From: Pseudomonadota bacterium
Lineage (GTDB): Bacteria; Pseudomonadota; Gammaproteobacteria; Burkholderiales; Burkholderiaceae_D
Assembly (NCBI GenBank): GCA_023435945.1
Contig: JAEZLB010000305.1
Span: forward strand, 1 to 6,045
Direction: 5' to 3'
DNA length: 6,045 nucleotides
The position numbers were made by a program, and so were the translations under genes. Under the pieces are notes generated by a model. That model was not told the origin of the DNA. It made no database searches and saw only the letters and a list, made by a program, of their open reading frames with translations. This document shows positions 1-6,045 of the stretch, one piece after another. Within the stretch, counting starts at the first letter, position 1, and the number at the start of each line of letters is the position of its first letter.

Positions 1-386
1 ATGGTGCCCAGGTGCGTGAAACGAAAACCCTGCGGATACTTGAGGCCGTACCCCAATGCCCGGTCAAACCCGATGTGCGCAAACCAGACCAAGCCAACCG
101 CCAGGAGAGGCGGCGACCCCATGATCAGGTGAGCCCCTAATAGCATCACCGGCCCCGCATACGAGTGCGTCACGTTGTAAAGGACGGCCCCGATCCCCGG
201 TCCAGCCAGATAAGCAAGCAGCGAAAGATCCGGCACGAAAAACAACCACGCGAACATGCTCCAGCCGGCGCCGAATTTGGTATAGGCAAGCAGAGCACCT
301 AACAGTACGCACAAGCCTTCAAGCCGCAAGATAATCTTCACCTTGCCGCCAACCGGATGGCGGAGGCTATTCAGATCGTTCATCAT
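1..386 (-). CDS. DUF4260-like small membrane protein (3' end outside window)
   Basis: The reverse complement is open for 128 codons from ATG at 386 and leaves the window without a stop, so the C-terminus is missing. Two adjacent ATGs (386 and 383) are possible starts, and neither has a clear ribosome binding site. After a short polar N-terminus come hydrophobic stretches at roughly residues 19-35, 44-63, 77-90 and 93-105, consistent with a four-helix inner-membrane protein. The C-terminal signature (FDRALGYGLKY, then THLG) is what I remember of the DUF4260 family, in which the protein normally ends a few residues after THLG, so nearly all of it is present. The biochemical function of that family is unknown to me. 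It lies 137 bp downstream of def on the same strand, so it may be read from the def transcript or its own promoter; no convincing promoter was seen. The family call is from memory. Confidence 0.8.
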   Translation of the reverse strand, partial: MMNDLNSLRHPVGGKVKIILRLEGLCVLLGALLAYTKFGAGWSMFAWLFFVPDLSLLAYLAGPGIGAVLYNVTHSYAGPVMLLGAHLIMGSPPLLAVGLVWFAHIGFDRALGYGLKYPQGFRFTHLGT

Positions 387-523
387 TTTTAATGCCGAGT
401 TGAGCGCAGAACCAGGATTCGCTGAGAAAGAAAACGCATAACCGTACTTTGACGGCAAGTGCTGCATCGGGGAAAACGATGTGCGCCCCTCATCAGGGAA
501 AGCGAGGGTCTTTGGAGCGTGCC
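387..523. other. def / DUF4260 intergenic gap, no gene seen
   Basis: This 137-bp gap holds only small inverted repeats: CCCTC/GAGGG at 487-491 and 504-508, and CATCG/CGATG at 465-469 and 477-481. On the minus strand neither is directly followed by a T-tract, so they are not a convincing intrinsic terminator for def. No promoter with both boxes at proper spacing was found for the DUF4260 gene. Confidence 0.4.
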
Positions 524-1057
524 TTAGTCGTCCGATGCATCCAGCCCCGGAAACAGCACTTCGGTGAAACCGAAACGCGAAAAATCCTTGATGCGCATGG
601 GATAGAGTATGCCGTTCAGGTGATCGCACTCATGCTGCACCACGCGCGCATGGAACCCTTCCGCATCGCGGCTGATGCGCTGACCAAACTGGTCAAAGCC
701 TTCATAATGCAGGCGGATGTAACGAGGCACCATGCCGCGCATGCCCGGCACTGAAAGGCAGCCTTCCCAGCCCTCTTCCATTTCGTCACCGACAGTCGTC
801 AGCACAGGATTGATCAGTACGGTTTCCGGCACCGGTGGCGCGTCCGGGTAACGCACATTGCGAGCAAATCCGAATATCACCACCTGAAGATCCACACCGA
901 TCTGCGGCGCAGCCAGTCCCGCGCCATTGGCCGCATGCATGGTGTCGAACATATCCTGAATCAGCGCATCCAGATCGGCGCCGCCGAATTGAGTGACGGG
1001 CTGCGCCTGTCGCAGCAGACGCGGGTCGCCCATTTTCAGGATAGGTCTGACGCTCAT
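524..1057 (-). CDS. def: Peptide deformylase
   Basis: A 177-aa enzyme that removes the N-formyl group from the initiator methionine of nascent proteins in the cytoplasm. All three family motifs are intact: GxGLAAPQ at residues 45-52, EGCLS at 98-102 and HECDH at 142-146. By family knowledge C100, H142 and H146 bind the metal and E143 is the catalytic acid/base. The start at 1057 is chosen because [15 protein letters not shown] is the usual N-terminus of this type. A longer reading from 1156 would only add residues read in another frame of galU. The ATG overlaps the galU stop (ATGA, 1057-1054) and has no obvious Shine-Dalgarno of its own, which suggests translational coupling. The C-terminal stretch [13 protein letters not shown] resembles the form I remember from betaproteobacteria. 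It is not beside fmt, so a second def with fmt may exist elsewhere. The stop is TAA. Confidence 0.97.
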   Translation of the reverse strand: MSVRPILKMGDPRLLRQAQPVTQFGGADLDALIQDMFDTMHAANGAGLAAPQIGVDLQVVIFGFARNVRYPDAPPVPETVLINPVLTTVGDEMEEGWEGCLSVPGMRGMVPRYIRLHYEGFDQFGQRISRDAEGFHARVVQHECDHLNGILYPMRIKDFSRFGFTEVLFPGLDASDD

Positions 1058-1932
1058 TTCAGATGCTTTACATGCTCGGAGAAAGCGGCGCCGGTTTCCG
1101 GATGTTTCATTCCGACTGCAAGGCAGGCCTTCAGGTAACCCAGCTTGGAACCGCAATCATAACGCTGGCCTTGATAGCGATAGGCCAGCACGGGCTCGTC
1201 CTTCATCAGCGCGGCGATACCGTCCGTCAACTGGATTTCTCCACCAGCGCCTTTGCCCAGTCCTTCCAGGTAGTCGAAAATTTTTCCGGTCAGTACATAA
1301 CGCCCCACCACCGCCAGCGTGGAGGGGGCGGAAGCCGGCGCCGGTTTTTCGACGATACCTTTCACGCGTTCCAGGCGGGGCTTGTAAGCATCGACACTGA
1401 CAATGCCATATTGCTTGGTCTCTTCACGCGGAACATCTTGTACTGCAAGCACGCTATGGCCTTCTGCGGCGAACACCTCCGCCATCTGCGCCAGCACCGG
1501 TTGTTCTCCTGCCTCGACATCCATGAAATCGTCAGCCAGCAGTACCGCGAAAGGATCATCCCCCACCACGGGTCGTGCGCATAACACGGCGTGGCCCAGA
1601 CCCAAAGGTTCCGACTGGCGAATGAATATGCAGGTGATGTTCTTGGGGATCACATTGCGCACCGCATCCAGCAACTTGTCCTTGCCCGCCGCCTCCAGTT
1701 CGGATTCCAGCTCGTAAGCCTTGTCGAAATGGTCCTCGATGGCGCGCTTGTTGCGGCCGGTGATGAAGATCATCTCGGTAATACCCGCCGCTACCGCTTC
1801 CTCGACCGCATACTGGATCAGGGGCTTGTCGACGATGGGTAGCATTTCCTTGGGCTGCGCCTTGGTTGCCGGGAGAAAACGACTGCCCAGGCCCGCGACG
1901 GGAAATACTGCTTTTCTGATTTTTGTTGTCAC
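1054..1932 (-). CDS. galU: UTP–glucose-1-phosphate uridylyltransferase (GTG start)
   Basis: A 292-aa cytoplasmic enzyme that makes UDP-glucose from UTP and glucose-1-phosphate, feeding LPS, exopolysaccharide and other nucleotide-sugar pathways. The N-terminal nucleotide-binding loop [18 protein letters not shown] is at residues 14-31, LLADDF at 131-136, VEKP at 194-197, GEIQLTD at 231-237 and YDCGSK at 258-263, all typical of GalU. Length matches the bacterial family. The reading frame is open upstream to 2082, but that part overlaps ligA out of frame. The GTG at 1932 is chosen because AAGGAG lies 5 nt before it and the protein then begins [13 protein letters not shown] as expected. It starts 10 bp after the ligA stop and its TGA overlaps the def ATG by 4 bp. 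GalF-like paralogues exist in enterobacteria, but the intact motifs favour an active GalU. Confidence 0.95.
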   Translation of the reverse strand: MTTKIRKAVFPVAGLGSRFLPATKAQPKEMLPIVDKPLIQYAVEEAVAAGITEMIFITGRNKRAIEDHFDKAYELESELEAAGKDKLLDAVRNVIPKNITCIFIRQSEPLGLGHAVLCARPVVGDDPFAVLLADDFMDVEAGEQPVLAQMAEVFAAEGHSVLAVQDVPREETKQYGIVSVDAYKPRLERVKGIVEKPAPASAPSTLAVVGRYVLTGKIFDYLEGLGKGAGGEIQLTDGIAALMKDEPVLAYRYQGQRYDCGSKLGYLKACLAVGMKHPETGAAFSEHVKHLK

Positions 1933-1937
1933 GTTTA

Positions 1938-1942
1938 CTCCT

Positions 1943-1943
<1 letters not shown>
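1938..1943 (-). promoter_or_regulatory. Strong Shine-Dalgarno of galU
   Basis: AAGGAG, read on the minus strand from 1943 to 1938, sits 5 nt before the GTG at 1932. Its first A is the last base of the ligA TGA stop. It fixes the galU start at the GTG rather than at any upstream codon in the open frame, and fits coupling of galU translation to ligA. Confidence 0.85.
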
Positions 1944-4578
<2,635 letters not shown>

Positions 4579-4581
4579 CTA
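4579..4581 (-). other. In-frame amber codon inside zipA (codon 182)
   Basis: The minus-strand reading is GCG CTA AAT TAG TTG GAA TAT TCG. Codons on both sides belong to the same conserved ZipA stretch and exactly one codon is replaced. One base change would restore Gln (CAG), Glu (GAG) or Lys (AAG). From memory, related proteins have a polar residue such as Glu here, but no alignment was run. The smc gene in this window ends in TAG at its natural C-terminus, so TAG is a stop in this genome at least there. Confidence 0.9.
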
Positions 4582-5124
4582 ATTTAGCGCACCGGCGCGA
4601 TTTGCGAGCTGCACGCTGGCGACTACGGTCGAATAAACGCCGCCCTGAGCGACCAGTTCCCAAGCACCATCTGAGCGTTCACCCAGATAATGCACCGGCT
4701 TGCCACCTGTATGACGCAAACCCTGCACCAGCGCCAGCACTTTTTCACCACGCAAGGGCGCTTCAGGCAGCATGGGAATCGCACAATCGATCACGTCGTC
4801 GACAGGCAAATCGTGCGGAACATATTCCTCTGCAACAGGAAGTTCGGCTTCAGCCGGAATATCGATTTCTTGCATTGAAGGCGATGGCGGAACTTCTGCC
4901 TCCCCGGCCTTGACCGCCGGTGTATATTCAAAAACTGGTTCGCGTTTCGGTGAATCGCTGCCCTGAGCCGCCGAATCTGCCTGCATCAGGATATCGTCGG
5001 GTGTGGTGGCAAACGCTTTCTCGACATTCTTGCGTTCCTTGTTTTCCTGCCACTTGTTATAGGCGATAACGGCAATGATGATTGCAATGCCGATGACAAT
5101 CAGGCTGGCTTGTAGATCAGTCAT
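4579..5124 (-). CDS. zipA: ZipA N-terminal part: membrane anchor, linker and beta-type central region
   Basis: This 181-aa product is what ordinary translation would give, from ATG 5124 to TAG 4581-4579. It begins MTDLQASLIVIGIAIIIAV: a short periplasmic tip, one helix at about residues 4-22, then a positive KWQENKERK stop-transfer segment, the N-out/C-in layout of ZipA. After an acidic, proline-containing linker, residues about 113-181 (including PVHYLGERSDGAWE and VQLANRAGALN) match the region preceding the FtsZ-binding domain in betaproteobacterial ZipA. The FtsZ-binding domain itself is absent, so alone it should anchor to the membrane but not bind FtsZ through the known interface. The start is supported by the helix at the extreme N-terminus. 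A GGGG lies 8 nt upstream, and the ATG overlaps the TGA of a 31-codon leader ORF (ATGA). Confidence 0.85.
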   Translation of the reverse strand: MTDLQASLIVIGIAIIIAVIAYNKWQENKERKNVEKAFATTPDDILMQADSAAQGSDSPKREPVFEYTPAVKAGEAEVPPSPSMQEIDIPAEAELPVAEEYVPHDLPVDDVIDCAIPMLPEAPLRGEKVLALVQGLRHTGGKPVHYLGERSDGAWELVAQGGVYSTVVASVQLANRAGALN

Positions 5125-5216
5125 CCGGCAGACCCCACAAGCGAGCTGGACAAATTGGCAGGCGCGATCATCCGGAAGGCATCCAGAGTCTCAAGCGCAG
5201 GTAAGGAGTGGTTCAT
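5121..5216 (-). CDS. Possible 31-aa leader ORF overlapping the zipA start
   Basis: ATG at 5216 opens a 31-residue reading frame (MNHSLPALETLDAFRMIAPA...) ending in TGA at 5123-5121. The stop shares ATGA with the zipA ATG at 5124, the arrangement of translationally coupled genes and the same as at galU-def. A weak GGGA lies 9 nt upstream of the ATG. The frame is open further upstream to a TAA at 5294, but with no other start codon. It would lie on the leader of the predicted promoter at 5307-5336. I do not recognise the peptide; it has no transmembrane helix and no run of one amino acid as in attenuator peptides. It may be a chance ORF. Confidence 0.3.
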   Translation of the reverse strand: MNHSLPALETLDAFRMIAPANLSSSLVGSAG

Positions 5217-5243
5217 GATGTGGAATCCCGGTAGTGAACATCC

Positions 5244-5267
5244 CCTGCTTTGCGATGCATCAGCAGG
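5244..5267. repeat. Inverted repeat CCTGCT-N12-AGCAGG in the zipA leader
   Basis: A 6-bp perfect inverted repeat (5244-5249 and 5262-5267) has a 12-nt loop that contains the 8-bp palindrome GATGCATC. It lies in the predicted 5' untranslated leader, upstream of the 31-aa ORF. It is likely to form an RNA hairpin; it matches no riboswitch I know. Confidence 0.4.
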
Positions 5268-5285
5268 TGGACGGGAGGCGGTCGC

Positions 5286-5305
5286 GCTCTCTTAAACTGG
5301 AGAGC
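5286..5305. repeat. Inverted repeat GCTCTC-N8-GAGAGC at the predicted zipA transcription start
   Basis: A perfect 6-bp inverted repeat (5286-5291 and 5300-5305, 8-nt spacer) begins one base downstream of the -10 box at 5312-5307 and covers the expected start point. It could be an operator for a dimeric regulator or form a stem-loop at the 5' end of the mRNA. No known operator is recognised. Confidence 0.45.
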
Positions 5306-5306
5306 T

Positions 5307-5336
5307 AGGGTACGTGCTGTGAGGCAAATTTGTCAA
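5307..5336 (-). promoter_or_regulatory. Sigma70-like promoter for zipA and downstream genes
   Basis: On the minus strand a perfect TTGACA -35 box (5336-5331) is followed after 18 nt by TACCCT (5312-5307), a 4/6 match to TATAAT. Transcription would begin near 5300 and give a leader of about 175 nt before the zipA ATG at 5124. It is the best-matching promoter I saw in the window. It makes sense because zipA is separated from smc here and needs its own start site. Confidence 0.6.
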
Positions 5337-5643
5337 GCAACGGCCTATTCCCGGAGGCGGAAAATCCCTACATGAGATCGGCGTGCGGCCTGAAGAAGAG
5401 AGAAAAAAGAGACAAGAAAACTGAAACCGCGAAATTAAGCAAATTGACAGCAGTCAAGATGGAGCGGCCATGCATCCTTAAGATAAGACCTAGTCAACGG
5501 CAGCCCCTGAAGCGGAATGCTGCGGACAGAACCCAGCATTGTACGGAATGTGCGCTGGTGCGGACGCCCGGCGAAATCATGCCCGCCAGAGTTTAGCCCG
5601 ATTCCAGCACCGATTGCCTGAATCGCCTGAAGTCTAGCTCCAT

Positions 5644-5681
5644 ACTCAGGCCTCCGCTGCAATGTCTTTTGGGTCCTGAGT
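5644..5681 (+). repeat. Inverted repeat ACTCAGG/CCTGAGT upstream of the small plus-strand gene
   Basis: A perfect 7-bp inverted repeat (5644-5650 and 5675-5681) encloses a 24-nt loop and ends 17 bp before the ATG at 5699, just ahead of the GAGG ribosome binding site. In RNA it could form a stem-loop in the 5' leader that affects translation; in DNA it could be a regulator site. Confidence 0.35.
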
Positions 5682-5688
5682 TTATAAC

Positions 5689-5692
5689 GAGG
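5689..5692 (+). promoter_or_regulatory. Ribosome binding site of the 70-aa ORF
   Basis: GAGG at 5689-5692 lies 6 nt before ATG 5699. It decides for this start over an upstream in-frame TTG at 5669 that has no such site. Confidence 0.7.
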
Positions 5693-5698
5693 ATTAAC

Positions 5699-5911
5699 AT
5701 GGCCAACACCAAAGAGTACAAACTGCAGGACATCACCATGCTCTCCCTGGGCCCCATTCTCAATAGCATACGCCGCTGGTGGCTGGTGCGGGCTGAGCGT
5801 CATTACCTGATTTGTGCCGACGTGGAACTGACCCGCGCCCGTGAAGCGCACCAGAACGTCGCCTATTATCAAAAGCGTGCCGCGCAGGCCCGCTCCGCCC
5901 GCCTGGGATAA
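5699..5911 (+). CDS. Small basic hypothetical protein, 70 aa
   Basis: I do not recognise this protein. It begins MANTKEYKLQDITMLSLG and ends QARSARLG with a TAA stop. It is basic and rich in Arg and Ala, with WW at residues 27-28 and a C-terminal half from about residue 33 that should be a single long amphipathic helix (ELTRAREAHQNVAYYQKRAA). There is no signal peptide and no full transmembrane segment. Evidence that it is real: a GAGG site 6 nt upstream of the ATG, protein-like composition, and placement outside other genes. It is the only plus-strand gene in the window, and its stop is 5 bp from the stop of convergent smc. It separates smc from zipA, which are usually adjacent in related genomes as I remember them. 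It may be a membrane-surface or nucleic-acid-binding small protein, but that is a guess from composition. Confidence 0.65.
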   Translation: MANTKEYKLQDITMLSLGPILNSIRRWWLVRAERHYLICADVELTRAREAHQNVAYYQKRAAQARSARLG

Positions 5912-5916
5912 TCCGC

Positions 5917-6045
5917 CTATGCCGCCTGCGCTTCCGCAGAGAAGCGTGCGGCGGCTTCCATATCCACCGCAACAATACGCGACACACCCAGCTCTTGCAT
6001 CGTCACACCGATCAATTGCTGCGCCAACTCCATCGCAATCTTGTT
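5917..6045 (-). CDS. smc: Chromosome segregation protein SMC, C-terminal end (5' part outside window)
   Basis: The minus strand from the window edge encodes 42 residues and a TAG stop at 5919-5917. The sequence NKIAMELAQQLIGVTMQE, then GVSRIVAVDMEAA, is the familiar end of the SMC ATPase head domain: the segment after the D-loop containing the GVTMQE(x)GVSR(I/V)V(A/S)VD signature. The rest of the roughly 1,170-residue protein lies beyond the window. SMC is a coiled-coil ATPase that, with ScpA and ScpB, compacts and segregates the chromosome. The alanine-rich last residues (FSAEAQAA) are a normal end for this protein, so the TAG is a real terminator here. In related bacteria smc sits directly upstream of zipA; here 792 bp and an opposing gene lie between them. 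Confidence 0.93.
   Translation of the reverse strand, partial: NKIAMELAQQLIGVTMQELGVSRIVAVDMEAAARFSAEAQAA
5921..5955 (+). terminator. Possible hairpin terminator for the small plus-strand gene, inside the smc 3' end
   Basis: GCCGCC (5921-5926) pairs with GGCGGC (5950-5955) and CGCTT (5929-5933) with AAGCG (5942-5946), giving an 11-bp stem with a small internal loop and an 8-nt hairpin loop. It begins 9 bp after the stop of the plus-strand ORF. There is no proper T-tract after it, and it overlaps Ala-rich smc codons that could produce it by chance, so this is weak. Confidence 0.25.

Larger units (their letters stand above)
5337..5698. other. 362-bp stretch with no recognisable gene
   Basis: Between the zipA promoter and the plus-strand small gene I see no convincing coding region. 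Frames are open on both strands, but they lack ribosome binding sites and family resemblance. The stretch contains a purine-rich tract at 5391-5424 and several short inverted repeats: TTGAC/GTCAA at 5444-5457, AATGCT/AGCATT at 5517-5541, CGATT/AATCG at 5611-5625 and ACTCAGG/CCTGAGT at 5644-5681. It should also contain the promoter of the plus-strand gene, but no pair of boxes with good spacing was found. Confidence 0.4.

Noticed and set aside
465..508. Intrinsic terminator after def
   Set aside because: The stems are only 4-5 bp and no T-tract follows directly on the minus strand.
4579..4581. UAG as a reassigned codon (for example pyrrolysine or another sense meaning) in this genome
   Set aside because: smc in the same window ends in TAG right at its normal C-terminus, so TAG works as a stop. 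Nothing in the window encodes a suppressor tRNA or synthetase. Local readthrough remains possible and is kept as a finding.
5330..5596. 88-codon plus-strand frame starting with TTG
   Set aside because: No ribosome binding site, low-complexity Lys/Arg composition from a purine-rich tract, and it overlaps the zipA promoter on the other strand.
5683..5688. TATAAC as the -10 box of the plus-strand small gene
   Set aside because: It would start transcription about 4 nt before the ATG and leave out the GAGG ribosome binding site, and there is no -35 box at proper spacing.
5461..5698. Structured non-coding RNA (SRP, 6S or similar) in the gene-free stretch
   Set aside because: Several short inverted repeats are present, but none of the conserved sequence signatures of known RNAs was seen.
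5435..5872. 145-codon minus-strand frame across the gene-free stretch and the small plus-strand gene
   Set aside because: It overlaps the better supported plus-strand gene and has no ribosome binding site or family I recognise. The part in 5435-5698 cannot be excluded but is not supported.

Overview
The window is a chromosomal housekeeping segment from a proteobacterium, most likely a betaproteobacterium and perhaps of the Nitrosomonadales type. This rests on the gene order smc – zipA – ligA, the beta-type ZipA sequence and the style of the peptide deformylase. It is inference from remembered families; no search was run.

Layout, mostly on the minus strand and read from high to low coordinates. 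The C-terminal 42 codons of smc (chromosome segregation) end at 5917. A 70-aa basic protein of unknown function (5699-5911, plus strand) converges on smc with its stop 5 bp away. About 570 bp without a confident gene follows (5125-5698). It holds a good sigma70-like promoter firing toward zipA, two leader inverted repeats and a possible 31-aa leader ORF whose stop overlaps the zipA start (ATGA). zipA follows (5124-4021), then ligA (NAD+-dependent DNA ligase, 4018-1943), galU (UTP-glucose-1-phosphate uridylyltransferase, GTG start at 1932) and def (peptide deformylase, 1057-524). The junctions are tight: 2 bp zipA-ligA, 10 bp ligA-galU and a 4-bp overlap galU-def. This suggests one transcript with translational coupling. 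After a 137-bp gap comes a DUF4260-like membrane protein (386-1) that runs off the window.

The most notable observation is in zipA. The 181-codon membrane-anchored N-terminal half and the 185-codon FtsZ-binding half lie in the same frame and are separated by exactly one codon, an amber TAG at 4581-4579. The flanking sequence reads as one uninterrupted beta-type ZipA. The gene is therefore either freshly broken, read through, translated in two pieces by reinitiation, or affected by a base-call error. The smc gene next door ends in TAG at its normal C-terminus, which argues against genome-wide reassignment of UAG. The essential ligA lies just downstream, so the stop also matters for ligA expression.

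Working together, smc, zipA and ligA cover chromosome segregation, division-ring anchoring and nick sealing. galU supplies UDP-glucose for envelope sugars, and def trims N-formyl groups from new proteins. I saw no CRISPR array, insertion sequence, tRNA or rRNA.
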